Of a DNA stretch of 64,000 nt, positions 16,481 to 26,400 are shown piece by piece. The stretch covers positions 1,236,308 to 1,300,307 of the forward strand of contig NZ_JAGHKP010000003.1 in NCBI RefSeq assembly GCF_017742215.1, written 5' to 3'. The position numbers and the translations under genes were made by a program. This DNA comes from Chitinophaga chungangae. Its GTDB lineage: Bacteria > Bacteroidota > Bacteroidia > Chitinophagales > Chitinophagaceae. The notes beneath the pieces were generated by a model. The model searched no databases and was not told the origin of the DNA. It was given only the letters and a program-made list of their open reading frames with translations. Numbering within the stretch: the first letter of the stretch is position 1; each line of letters opens with the position of its first letter.

Positions 16481-17820
16481 TGCGAAAACAATTATCAAAC
16501 TGGGGCAATTACCCCGCATTGGACTGCGAGGAAGCCGCCTTCTCCGTGGAAGAGCAGCTGCAGCAGTATGTTGACACCCACGAGCACATCATTGCCCGGG
16601 GCAACGGCCGTTGTTACGGCGACGCTTCCCTCAGCGAACACAGCATTTCCACCCTCCGTTACGATAAAGTACTTGCGTTTGACGAAGCCGAAGGCGTTTT
16701 CGAATGCCAGAGCGGCATCACGCTGGACCAGGTGCTGGACATCACCGTGCCGAAAGGTTGGTTCCTTCCCGTTACCCCCGGCACCAAATTCATTACCATA
16801 GGCGGCGCCGTAGCGTCTGACGTGCATGGCAAGAACCATCACGCGGAAGGCAGTTTTTCCAATCATATCATCAGCATGCGGGTGCTTACCGGCAAAGGCC
16901 TCCTCACCTGCTCCCCTTCGCAGGAAACCGACCTATTCTGGGCTACCTGCGGCGGCATGGGCCTCACCGGCGTTATTTCCACGGTGAAGTTCAGGCTGAA
17001 AAAGATAGAGACCGCCTATATCAAACAGAAACAGATCAAAGCCAAAAACCTGGACGAGATCATCCGCCTGTTCGACGAACATAAACATTACACTTACAGC
17101 ATGGCCTGGATCGACTGTCTCCAGAAAGGCGACAGCTTCGGCCGCAGCATCCTGATCGTGGGCGAGCACGCAAAACCGTACGAGCTGAACGAAAAACAAC
17201 GTGCCGCGCCGCTCAAGCTGCCCATGAAAGGCAAACTCACCGTGCCTTTCAACCTGCCGGGTTTTGTGCTGAACAATTTTACCGTAAAAACATTCAACGC
17301 GCTGTATTACGCCAAGAACTACAAACGCGTGATCGAGAACGTAGTGCCGTACGAACCTTTCTTTTACCCGCTGGACGCCATCCACCACTGGAACCGCGGC
17401 TACGGGAAAGACGGTTTCGTGCAATACCAGTTCGTGCTGCCGCTGGCGCAAAAAGACGGTCTTACCGCCATCCTGCGCCGCATCGGCGAAAAAGGCTGGG
17501 GCTCGTTCCTCGCGGTGCTGAAGGTATTCGGTCACCAGGACGATCTCATTTCCTTTCCCATGGAAGGTTACACCCTCGCGCTGGACTTCCCCGTGCGCAA
17601 AGGCCTGTTCGCTTTTCTTGACGAGCTGGACGCACTGGTGCTGGAATACGGCGGACGGCTGTACCTGAGCAAAGACGCGCGGATGCAGCAGGAAGTGTTC
17701 TGGAACAGCTATCCCAACGCGCGTAAATTCGAGAGCATCGTGCAGGCTTACAATCCCGGCGGAAAGTTCCGTTCCGTGCAAAGCGACCGCCTGCATTTTG
17801 ATTACGGCTCCAATTCTTAA
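16480..17820 (+). CDS. DprE1-like FAD-dependent oxidase (decaprenylphospho-ribose 2-oxidase type)
   Basis: A 446-residue VAO-family flavoprotein very similar to mycobacterial DprE1. FAD-binding parts are ARGNGRCYGDASLSEHS (about 39-55) and ITIGGAVASDVHGKNHHAEG (about 105-123). The C-terminal substrate domain has GKDGFVQYQFVLP, ISFPMEGYTLALDFPVRKGL and YGGRLYLSKDAR. Lys398 corresponds to the catalytic Lys418 of Mycobacterium tuberculosis DprE1. The position of the benzothiazinone-reactive Cys387 is Ala367 here. DprE1 oxidises C2 of the ribose in polyprenyl-phospho-ribose. Immediately upstream is UbiA (overlapping) and 25 bases downstream the SDR partner. Family and site residues are read from the sequence; the reaction is inferred. 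Confidence 0.88.
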   Translation: MRKQLSNWGNYPALDCEEAAFSVEEQLQQYVDTHEHIIARGNGRCYGDASLSEHSISTLRYDKVLAFDEAEGVFECQSGITLDQVLDITVPKGWFLPVTPGTKFITIGGAVASDVHGKNHHAEGSFSNHIISMRVLTGKGLLTCSPSQETDLFWATCGGMGLTGVISTVKFRLKKIETAYIKQKQIKAKNLDEIIRLFDEHKHYTYSMAWIDCLQKGDSFGRSILIVGEHAKPYELNEKQRAAPLKLPMKGKLTVPFNLPGFVLNNFTVKTFNALYYAKNYKRVIENVVPYEPFFYPLDAIHHWNRGYGKDGFVQYQFVLPLAQKDGLTAILRRIGEKGWGSFLAVLKVFGHQDDLISFPMEGYTLALDFPVRKGLFAFLDELDALVLEYGGRLYLSKDARMQQEVFWNSYPNARKFESIVQAYNPGGKFRSVQSDRLHFDYGSNS

Positions 17821-17845
17821 CACAGACAACTACGTAATTCCTTAT

Positions 17846-18577
17846 ATGCCTACCGTATTGATCTTAGGCGCAGGTTCAGACATGGCCGTTGCCATCGCCC
17901 GAAAATATGCCTCCGCCGGTTATTCCATTCAACTGGCCGCCCGCAATCCCGCGCAGCTGCACGCCCTGGAGCGGGACCTGAAGATCCGCCACCAGGTTAC
18001 CGCTACGTCCCACGCGTTCGATGCGCTGCACTTCGATTCGCATCCTTCGTTTTACCAATCGCTGCCCGTGCAGCCGGACGTTGTGATCTCCGTGTTCGGC
18101 TACCTCGGCGACCAGGAAAAAGGGCAGTCAGACTGGCAGGAAGCCTCCCGCATTCTTCACACCAACTATACCGGCGCCGTGTCTATCCTGAACGTGGCGG
18201 CCGAAGCCATGGCGGCACGCAACAGCGGCACCATCATCGGCATCAGCTCCGTGGCCGGCGACCGCGGCAGGATGAGCAATTACCTGTATGGCAGCGCCAA
18301 AGCGGGTTTCACGGCTTATCTCTCCGGTTTGCGCAACCGCCTGTTCCATGCCGGCGTACACGTAATGACCGTGCAGCCCGGGTTTGTGGACACGCAAATG
18401 ACCCAGCACCTTACGCTTCCGCCTTTGCTAACAGCTAAACCGGCGGAAGTGGCCAACGATATTTTCAAAGCCGCCGGCAAAAAGAAGAACGTGCTGTACA
18501 CGAAATGGTTCTGGCGATATATCATGCTCATCATCACCAGCGTTCCCGAGTTTATGTTTAAAAAGCTGAAGCTTTGA
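17846..18577 (+). CDS. DprE2-like short-chain dehydrogenase/reductase
   Basis: A 243-residue SDR. The NAD(P)-binding loop is VLILGAGSDMAVAIARKYA near the N-terminus, and the catalytic tyrosine and lysine are in YLYGSAKAGFTAYL with the serine in ISSVAGDRG. The frame is open further upstream inside the preceding gene, but the ATG at 17846 gives the expected Rossmann start. In the mycobacterial pathway DprE2 reduces the 2-keto intermediate produced by DprE1, completing ribose-to-arabinose epimerisation on the lipid carrier. Position after the DprE1-like gene supports that role; the SDR fold alone would not. The last helix (LIITSVPEFMFKKLKL) may touch the membrane. Confidence 0.85.
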   Translation: MPTVLILGAGSDMAVAIARKYASAGYSIQLAARNPAQLHALERDLKIRHQVTATSHAFDALHFDSHPSFYQSLPVQPDVVISVFGYLGDQEKGQSDWQEASRILHTNYTGAVSILNVAAEAMAARNSGTIIGISSVAGDRGRMSNYLYGSAKAGFTAYLSGLRNRLFHAGVHVMTVQPGFVDTQMTQHLTLPPLLTAKPAEVANDIFKAAGKKKNVLYTKWFWRYIMLIITSVPEFMFKKLKL

Positions 18578-19167
18578 AGAACGTTATCGCCTTTTTTGAT
18601 TTCGACGGCACGATTACCCGTAAAGACACCCTTTTTGAGATCATCCGGTTTCAGAAAGGAGCCGTTGTTTTTTACGCGGGGATGGCGCTGCTCTCTCCCC
18701 TGCTGGTGATGTTCAAATTGAAGCTGATCGCCAACCAGAAAATGAAAGAGATCGTGCTGAAATTTTTCTTCAACAATACCCCGCTGGAAAAATTCCAGCA
18801 GCAATGCAACGAATTCTGCAGCAAACGTCTTCCAGCGCTGCTGCGCCCCAAAGCGCTCAATGCCATCGCCTGGCACCAGGCCGAAGGCCATAAAGTGTAC
18901 ATCGTTACCGCTTCCGCGGAAAACTGGGTGGCGCCTTGGAGCGAAACGCTGGGCATCCCGGTTCTCGGCTCGCGGCTGGAAGTGAAGAACGGCCACGTGA
19001 CGGGCCTGCTCACCGGGCTCAACTGCAACGGCAACGAAAAGGTCTGCCGCATCCGCGAAGCCGTGCATCTCACCACTTTCCAGACGATCTATGCCTACGG
19101 AGACAGCAGCGGCGACCGCGAAATGCTGGCCCTCGCGCAACACCGCGGATTTCGTGCATTTGAATAA
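18574..19167 (+). CDS. HAD-IB family phosphatase
   Basis: A 197-residue HAD hydrolase. Motif I is FFDFDGTITRKDTLFE, motif II the threonine in YIVTASAENWV, and motifs III-IV include AYGDSSGDREML. It starts at a TTG whose bases overlap the SDR stop by four (TTGA), which is the tightest coupling in this operon. The phosphoserine-phosphatase-like subgroup acts on small phosphates or on lipid-linked ones. Within this operon a phosphatase is the missing step: removal of the 5-phosphate from polyprenyl-phosphoryl-phosphoribose. That assignment is inferred from context. It is the last gene before a short gap to the patatin gene. Confidence 0.85.
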   Translation: MKNVIAFFDFDGTITRKDTLFEIIRFQKGAVVFYAGMALLSPLLVMFKLKLIANQKMKEIVLKFFFNNTPLEKFQQQCNEFCSKRLPALLRPKALNAIAWHQAEGHKVYIVTASAENWVAPWSETLGIPVLGSRLEVKNGHVTGLLTGLNCNGNEKVCRIREAVHLTTFQTIYAYGDSSGDREMLALAQHRGFRAFE

Positions 19168-19212
19168 AAATTTGATTATTTTCAGGCATTGTTACCTCCC
19201 AAAAAAACTGCA

Positions 19213-20757
19213 ATGCCTGTACGAAAAAACCTTACGCCTGAAGACTTCACGCGCCATCCCCGCGTAATTGCGGTACTGGAACAGCTCGCTGATAAAACAG
19301 ACCGTCCGGGCGGGCCGCGTTTTAATTTCAAAGACCTCATCGTTTCCGATACTTTCGACGCGGAAGGCCGTCAATATGTAAACCTGGTACAGGAAGGCGG
19401 CGGCGTGCTGGGTGTGGCGCTGGTGGGATATACCTACATCCTCGAAAAAACCGGCATCCGGTTCATGCGCCTGGCCGGAACGAGCGCGGGCGCCATCAAT
19501 ACCATGCTGATGTCTGTGGTGAAGGAAGACAAAAAGAACAACCTTACCAGTTCCGAGCGCATTCTTCAATATCTCTGCAACAAACCGTTCTTTGATTTTG
19601 TAGACGGGCATCCTTTCGCAAAAAAACTGATCAAAACGATCATCAAAACGGAGAATTTCGGCGCGCGGCTGCGCAAGGCCGCAAAAGGGATCGGCATTAC
19701 GTTGGGAGCCTTGCTGCTGCTGGATATCGTGGCAACGGGACTGCGCACCAAATACCCCGTTTTTCACGGTATCGCCATCACTTCTTACATCCTGACCGGC
19801 ATTATGCTGATGGCGTTCGGGCTGGCAAGCGGCTACGGCGCTTACCTGTTCCAGCGGCTGAAAAACAGGGGCTTCGGCATCAATCCGGGAAAAAATTTCA
19901 CGGACTGGGTGGCTATGATCCTGGAAGAGAACGGCGTAAAAACCATCGGCGACCTCGAGCGCGTTTCAGGCCAGGCGCCCGCCGGGCTGCACGTTCAAAG
20001 CACTTTCATCGATAAAAATTACCGGGACAATCCGACCAAGGGCCTCGTGCCGGACATTACGCTCATCACTTCCGACATCATCACGCAGAATAAAATAGAG
20101 TTCCCGCGCATGTGGGACCTGTTCAGGGTTACCAAAGATTCGCTTCACCCGGCAGAGTTCGTCCGCGCCTCCATGAGCATTCCTATTTTTTTCGAATCGC
20201 ATATCATCCGCGACATCCCGCGCGAGCACCCGGACATCAAGGCCAGCTGGGCGAAACACCTGCTGATGGAGCCGAAAGACATTCCCAGTTCCGTGCGTTT
20301 CGTGGATGGCGGCGTATTATCCAATTTCCCCATCAACATCCTTTACAACCCGGAGATCATCGTGCCGCGCCTGCCCACGTTCGGCATCGAGCTGGACGAC
20401 GCCACGGAGGAAGACGTTTCACAGAACCGGGCAGACCAGCTGGGGCTGGGCAGTTATCTTGGCAAACTGTTCAACACCATCCGTTATTATTACGACAAGG
20501 ATTTTTTGCTGAAGAACAAACTGTTCCGCAAAGGCATTGGCGTAATAAAAGTTGCGGATTTCAACTGGCTCGATTTTAATATTTCGGAAGACAAACAAAA
20601 AGAGCTTTTTATCCGCGGCGCGGAGGCTGCCCGCGACTTCCTGCTGCAATTCAAATGGGAAGAATATAAACAGGCGCGCATCATCGTTCACGAAGCAGTG
20701 AATACTTCAGACAAAGACGCGAGGGAACGACTTAACAAACGGGCAAGAAACATCTGA
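19213..20757 (+). CDS. Patatin-like phospholipase with internal membrane segments
   Basis: About 514 residues from the ATG at 19213 (MPVRKNLTPEDFTRHP); a TTG eight codons upstream is possible. The patatin catalytic parts are seen: oxyanion glycines in VQEGGGVLGVALVG, nucleophile serine in GTSAGAINTML, and the dyad aspartate in FVDGGVLSNFPIN. Between them, at about residues 165-215, are two hydrophobic segments (GITLGALLLLDIVATGL, ITSYILTGIMLMAFGLASG) not usual in plain patatins, suggesting membrane anchoring. The predicted activity is hydrolysis of acyl chains from lipids. It is followed two bases later by a membrane protein gene. Confidence 0.85.
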   Translation: MPVRKNLTPEDFTRHPRVIAVLEQLADKTDRPGGPRFNFKDLIVSDTFDAEGRQYVNLVQEGGGVLGVALVGYTYILEKTGIRFMRLAGTSAGAINTMLMSVVKEDKKNNLTSSERILQYLCNKPFFDFVDGHPFAKKLIKTIIKTENFGARLRKAAKGIGITLGALLLLDIVATGLRTKYPVFHGIAITSYILTGIMLMAFGLASGYGAYLFQRLKNRGFGINPGKNFTDWVAMILEENGVKTIGDLERVSGQAPAGLHVQSTFIDKNYRDNPTKGLVPDITLITSDIITQNKIEFPRMWDLFRVTKDSLHPAEFVRASMSIPIFFESHIIRDIPREHPDIKASWAKHLLMEPKDIPSSVRFVDGGVLSNFPINILYNPEIIVPRLPTFGIELDDATEEDVSQNRADQLGLGSYLGKLFNTIRYYYDKDFLLKNKLFRKGIGVIKVADFNWLDFNISEDKQKELFIRGAEAARDFLLQFKWEEYKQARIIVHEAVNTSDKDARERLNKRARNI

Positions 20758-20759
20758 CC

Positions 20760-21350
20760 ATGCTTTATCTACTCATCACATACACGGTTCTGCTGACCGG
20801 CGCCATCTGGATGACGCGCATCGCGAGGCGTTTCTTTTTCCGCGATAAAGACGGGCTGCGCCGCGTGTTCAACATCCTCGACCTGCAATTCCCTGTTTCT
20901 GACGACGAACTGACCACCATGATCGCGAACATGCTGCCCGGCGTGCGGAAGGCCGTGCGGCTGCATCTTTGGGTCGATTTCCTGTTCATGGCCGGGTTTT
21001 ACCCGACCATTGCGCTGCTTTGTTTTATGCTCGGCGATAAAACCGGGAACGGCGTGTATTTTTTCTGGCTGATGGGCGCTTTGCAGGGCGTGGCCTGGCT
21101 TTGCGACATATTTGAGAATCTCTGGCTATTGCGGAAGATTCGGAAACCAGGGCCAGACAGACAGTTCAGGACATATAGTTTTTTTGTGTATACCAAGTTT
21201 ATCCTAGCCTATGCCGGCGCCGGCGTGACGTTGCCGGTAGCATTTTACTTCTGGATGACGGGAGACTTCGAACAGGCCACCGTGCCGTACGCCATGGCCC
21301 TCCTGGCGGAGACCGCGTTGGCGGTGTGGCTGCTGGGAAAAGTAAAATGA
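20760..21350 (+). CDS. Membrane protein of unknown function
   Basis: A 196-residue protein with about five hydrophobic segments (LLITYTVLLTGAIWM, LWVDFLFMAGFYPTIALL, YFFWLMGALQGVAWL, FILAYAGAGVTLPVAFYF, MALLAETALAVWLL). No family is recognised. Its start is two bases after the patatin stop, so both are almost surely cotranslated and it may work with that lipase at the membrane. Confidence 0.75.
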   Translation: MLYLLITYTVLLTGAIWMTRIARRFFFRDKDGLRRVFNILDLQFPVSDDELTTMIANMLPGVRKAVRLHLWVDFLFMAGFYPTIALLCFMLGDKTGNGVYFFWLMGALQGVAWLCDIFENLWLLRKIRKPGPDRQFRTYSFFVYTKFILAYAGAGVTLPVAFYFWMTGDFEQATVPYAMALLAETALAVWLLGKVK

Positions 21351-21407
21351 TACAATATTTTCCCGCGTCATTCGTCTACTCCATCAGTAATGCATTAATT
21401 TCAACTT

Positions 21408-23189
21408 ATGGAGAAAGAGCAGAAGCGCGCCAAAATCACCTTTGAAGGGATACGCAGGGCTTTAAGATTATATGAATACGCCAAACCTTACCGCTGGCAG
21501 TTCGCCATCGGCCTCGTCATGTTATTATTATCCAGCAGCGCCAGCCTGGCCTTTCCCAAGCTGCTGGGCGACCTGATCAATCTCGGCAACAAAGGCCGGC
21601 TGCTCGCGGAAATAGACCGGATGGGGCTGATGCTGGCCGCCGTGCTGATATTACAATCGCTTTTTTCGTACCTGCGCGTCAGGATATTTGTGAGCGTGAC
21701 GGAAAAAACGCTGGCATCGTTGCGCCAGGCAACCTATAGTCATCTCGTGCGCCTGCCCATGAAATTTTTCGCGGAGCGGCGCGTGGGCGAGCTGAACAGC
21801 CGCATTTCGTCGGACATCAGCCAGCTGCAGGACCTGTTCACCACTACCCTGGCGGAGTTTCTGCGGCAGGTGATCGTGATCGTGGGCGGCATTGTGCTGT
21901 TGTGGATCACGTCGTGGAGACTGACCTTGTTCATGCTTGCCATAGTACCCGCTATTTGCGTGCTGGCGGTGGTTTTCGGGAAATTCATCCGCAAATACAG
22001 CAAACAGGTGCAGGGGCAGATCGCGGATTCCAACACCATCGTGGAAGAAACGCTGCAAGGCATTTTCAATGTAAAAGCCTTTGCCAACGAGCGCTTCGAG
22101 ATAGGCCGCTATAAAACGAAGACCAACGAGGCCGCCAAAACCGGCGTAAAAGCGGGCAGTTACCAGGCCGCGTTCGTTTCGTTCCTGATCCTCGGTCTTT
22201 TCGGCGCCATGGTAGCGGTGATCTGGCGGGGGGTGATGCTGATGGAGACGAATCCCAATGAATTCCCCATAGGTTCTTTGTTTTCCTTCATTTTGTACAC
22301 GGGCTTCATCGGCGGCTCCATCAGCGGGCTGGCCGAGATCTACACCCGCATCCAGCGCGCGCTCGGCGCTTCCGAAAACCTGCTGGAGATCCACGACGAG
22401 CCGGTGGAAGACATCCGCCTGGTGCCTTCAAACCTGGTACCGGCATCGATTTCCGGCGAGATCAGTTTCAGGGGCGTGAGTTTTCATTATCCTTCGCGCA
22501 AAGATATTCCCGTGCTGAAAAACGTGAGCTTCGACGTTCAGCCCGGCTGGCAGGTGGCGCTGGTGGGCCCCAGCGGCGCTGGCAAATCCACCATCGTCAG
22601 TCTTCTGCTGCGTTTTTACGACCCCGTTTCCGGCACGGTCACTTTCGACGGGCAGGATGCGCAGTCTTTCCCCCTCACCGACCTCCGCGCCCAGATGGCG
22701 GTGGTACCGCAGGACGTGTTCCTTTTCGGCGGCACCATCCGCGAAAATATCGCCTACGGCGACCCATCCGCTTCCGAAGAAGCGATCGCAGCGGCTGCGC
22801 GGCAGGCCAATGCATGGGAGTTTATCAACTCCTTCCCTGAAGGGCTGAACACGATCGTGGGCGAAAGAGGCGTGCAGCTGTCCGGCGGGCAGCGCCAGCG
22901 CATCGCCATTGCGCGCGCCGTACTGCGCAACCCGCGCATATTGATACTGGACGAAGCAACATCCGCCCTCGATTCCGAATCGGAACGGCTGGTACAGGAT
23001 GCGCTGGATAAACTGATGCTGGGGAGAACGTCCATCGTGATCGCGCACCGCCTCAGCACCGTGCGCCGGGCCGACCTGATACTGGTGATGGACAAAGGAA
23101 GCATCGTGGAAGAAGGCACGCATGAAGAACTGATGGAGCGCGCGGAAGGGTTGTATAAAGGGTTGAGCGAGTTGCAGTTTACGGTGTAG
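21408..23189 (+). CDS. ABC transporter, fused membrane and ATPase (ABCB-type half)
   Basis: A 593-residue half-transporter. The membrane domain covers residues 1-330, including the family stretch FFAERRVGELNSRISSDISQ and ANERFEIGRYK. The ATPase has Walker A GPSGAGKSTIVSLLLRFYDP, Q-loop VVPQDVFLFGGTI, signature LSGGQRQRIAIARA, Walker B ILILDEATSALD with the catalytic glutamate, and the switch histidine in IVIAHRLSTV. It resembles bacterial MsbA and mitochondrial ABCB10-type lipid or peptide exporters. It lies 57 bases after the membrane protein gene of the patatin unit. The substrate is unknown; lipid is plausible from the neighbours. Confidence 0.92.
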   Translation: MEKEQKRAKITFEGIRRALRLYEYAKPYRWQFAIGLVMLLLSSSASLAFPKLLGDLINLGNKGRLLAEIDRMGLMLAAVLILQSLFSYLRVRIFVSVTEKTLASLRQATYSHLVRLPMKFFAERRVGELNSRISSDISQLQDLFTTTLAEFLRQVIVIVGGIVLLWITSWRLTLFMLAIVPAICVLAVVFGKFIRKYSKQVQGQIADSNTIVEETLQGIFNVKAFANERFEIGRYKTKTNEAAKTGVKAGSYQAAFVSFLILGLFGAMVAVIWRGVMLMETNPNEFPIGSLFSFILYTGFIGGSISGLAEIYTRIQRALGASENLLEIHDEPVEDIRLVPSNLVPASISGEISFRGVSFHYPSRKDIPVLKNVSFDVQPGWQVALVGPSGAGKSTIVSLLLRFYDPVSGTVTFDGQDAQSFPLTDLRAQMAVVPQDVFLFGGTIRENIAYGDPSASEEAIAAAARQANAWEFINSFPEGLNTIVGERGVQLSGGQRQRIAIARAVLRNPRILILDEATSALDSESERLVQDALDKLMLGRTSIVIAHRLSTVRRADLILVMDKGSIVEEGTHEELMERAEGLYKGLSELQFTV

Positions 23190-23380
23190 TAGCGGAACTC
23201 AGAAACAATCATAGACGCCATCCCCAATATTTCCCCCTCCCAAAACGTTATTAAAAGCCGCGAACCGCTTTTCAACGGGCATTCGCGGCTTAACTTTTTC
23301 ATAAAGCCACCGGATACATTGAAATTCAACTATGTAGAAAAACCTGCTTCTTCCCCAACGGAAATGTGGATTTCTTCCCG

Positions 23381-23411
23381 TTGACCCGGGCGGCGAAAAT
23401 CGGTACTTTTG
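23381..23411 (+). promoter_or_regulatory. Candidate promoter of the DUF4011 helicase gene
   Basis: TACTTTTG (23404-23411) matches the TAnnTTTG -7 element exactly, with TTGA (23381-23384) 19 bases upstream in the -33 position. It gives a leader of about 35 bases before the TTG start at 23452. Confidence 0.45.
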
Positions 23412-23451
23412 AGGGGTTTACCCGAATCACTGTTCAGTATAAACGAATAAT

Positions 23452-26400
23452 TTGACGACGATCTCTTTCCGGCAGTTCCTGCAAACCGCCTTCCAGCACG
23501 GAGCCTATTCAACAGACGATGTAATTGCGGCCGTGCTGCCGCTTTTCCGCACCGTGCAATCCCTGCACGACGCCGCGCTCGTGGCCCCGTTTGACGATGA
23601 AAACGCCCTGCAAGCCCAAACCCGCATCATCACCATCGATACCGCGGCCGCACATCCCGGACTGGATGCCATCGCCCGAATTGAAGCCCTCTTCAACAGT
23701 CATAACCCGCATTTTGAAGTGGTAGACAAGGTAAAATTGCTGGCGGACCAGCCGGAAGCCATCAACCTCCGCATCCACCGAGATATTACACAGCAGCCGA
23801 ATCATGCCGCTTATGTGCCCGGGTACCGCAGCTACGAAATGCTGCTCGGTCACCACGACGAACAGACCGATATTTTCTGCCTCGGCCTTGTGCTCGCCAG
23901 CATCGCGCTCGGCATCAACCTGTACGAACCCGAAGGTCTCGACCAACTGGTGGCCCAACGGCAACACCCGCTCCGCTTCAAACAGCTGCACCCTGCCATC
24001 GGCACGCTGATCACGGAAATGACCGAGCTGGACCGTTCACACCGCACGCGCGACCTCCAGGAAGCCATTCACCGCCTCGAACATTACCGCGACTTCGACC
24101 CCGAAAAACAGCTCGATCTCGCCCAGGTGGCCGGATGGGTAACGCACGACCGGTCGGAAAGACAACATTTTATTCTCAACAAACTCCGCAACCGCCTGTT
24201 CGACGTAAGCCGCCGCAATCGCCTGTTGTATTACAAACCCAACACGCGTTTCGCAAACCTTACCATCAGCAGCGTGCCCATGGTGCTGCATCACCAAAGC
24301 ATCCGGCCGGAACTGCTCTTCACCTGGAACCCGGACCTGGCGGAGAAGATCACGGGCATGAAAGACCTGCCGCTGAATAAATACCTCCGTTTCGAAGACC
24401 ACCCGTACCTCCCGGCCGTGCTAAACAAGATCAGGCTGGAAGCGCGGAAAGACATACAGGAATACGGTTTCAGCCAGCTCAAGCTCGTTATCGCCTTCCT
24501 GAAATGGTACAATCTGCCGGAAGACCCGGAAGAAACCATTTTCAGTCCGCTGCTGCTGATTCCCGTTGAGCTTAAAAAGAAAAAACAGGTCGGCGGCGAC
24601 CAGTACGTGCTGAGCATTACGGACAACAATGCCGAGGTGAACCCCGTACTGGCCAACCAGCTCCGCGAACTGTACGGCATCGAGCTGCCGGATATGGTGG
24701 ACCTGGAAGACATGAGCATGGAGCAGTTCGTGCAGCTGCTGCAAATGCAGGTGGAAGGCGCCAACCGCGGCATCGTATTGCAGCATATGCAAAAACCGCG
24801 CATCAAACTGATTTATAAAGAAGCAAAAGACACCGTTCAGCAATACCAGAAAAAACAACCGGAAACCACGCCCGTGGAGGCGCAGCTGCCACCGGTTTCG
24901 GAAGATGTAACGGAAAAAACGATTCCCGCTGAAAACACTTCCACGGCCGAAGACCATGAGCTGTTCCAGCTGGCCGAAGGCGAACATAATCCTTACCGCT
25001 GGGAGTTCGACAGCTGCCACGTTGTGCTGGGCAATTTTAATTATAAAAAAATGAGCCTGGTGCGGGATTACAACTCCGCGCTGGACCAGCCGCAGCAGCA
25101 CGGCGTATTCGACCAGCTGTTCAGCGCGCAGCCGAGGCCGGTGGCAGACGAAACGCCCGCTCCTGCCCTTCCGGAAGAATGGTATCACGTGATACAGGCC
25201 GACCCGACGCAGGCCCGCGCCATTTTGCTGGCGCGCAACGGCGAAAGTTACATCATCCAGGGCCCTCCCGGCACCGGCAAAAGCCAGACCATCACGAACC
25301 TCATCGCAGACTTCGTGGCGCGCGGCAAACAGGTGCTGTTCGTTTGCGAAAAACGCGCCGCGCTCGACGTGGTGTATCACCGTCTCAAACAGCAGGGGCT
25401 GGACGAATTATGCTCGTACATCCACGATAGCCAGGCAGACAAACGCTCCTTTATCCGCGACCTGAAACAGACCTACGAAACCGGTCTACGCCCGGGCGCC
25501 GACCAACATACCATCCACGTAAAAAGAAACGCGCTGCTGCATACGCTCCGCACGCAGCTGGAACGTTTGCAGGAGTTTCACGACACGCACGCACGCGAAG
25601 AAGAACAGGCCGGCATTGCCGTTCGCGCGCTGATAGAAAGATTGCTGGCGTTGAAAGACCTCGTGAAACCGCTCAGTTCCGAAGACGAAGAAACTCTTCC
25701 CCATTACAAACAATGGCTGCAATCCGGCGCCATGGTGGAACAGCTGGGCGAAGCACTGGAAGAAAGCGGCGCGGAGCCGGTGTTCGCCATGCACCCGCTC
25801 AGCCGTGTGAACGAAAAAATATTCGCATCCGAGCAGCCCATTTCGCAGCTCCGGCAACATACCGAACAAAGTCTCGCGATGCTGGAAAAAACCACCGGCT
25901 TCGCGGAAACGCTCGATGAGCTGAAGCAGCTCGTACTGCAATCCACCCTCCTGCTGCCGCTGGCACAAAGTAACAATCTCCAGTTGGTAGACGGCCGCAA
26001 TCCCGAAGCGATCGCTTTCGAAAAAGAGCTGGCACAGCTGCGCGTACTGCAACAGGAAGCAGACCGCACCATCATGCAGAACAGCGGCTGGGTGAAAAAA
26101 TTCAGCGAACAGGACACGGCGCAGGCCATTGGTATCGCAGCGCGTTACGAGCTTTCTTTCTGGCGTTTTTTATCCGGCGCATGGCGCGGGCTGAAAAAAA
26201 AGATGCAGGTGAGCTACGACTTTTCAGCGCACGCCGTACCGCCTGCTTTCAGCGTGGTGTTGCAGCAACTGCAGGAAGAATATAACGCTGCCCGGAACCT
26301 GCTGCAGGCACGCAAAGCCGTGCAGCAGCAATACCGTATCGACAACATCGAGCTTACCTGGCTGTCTATCGAACGGCTGCGGCTGAAATTGCATGAGCCC

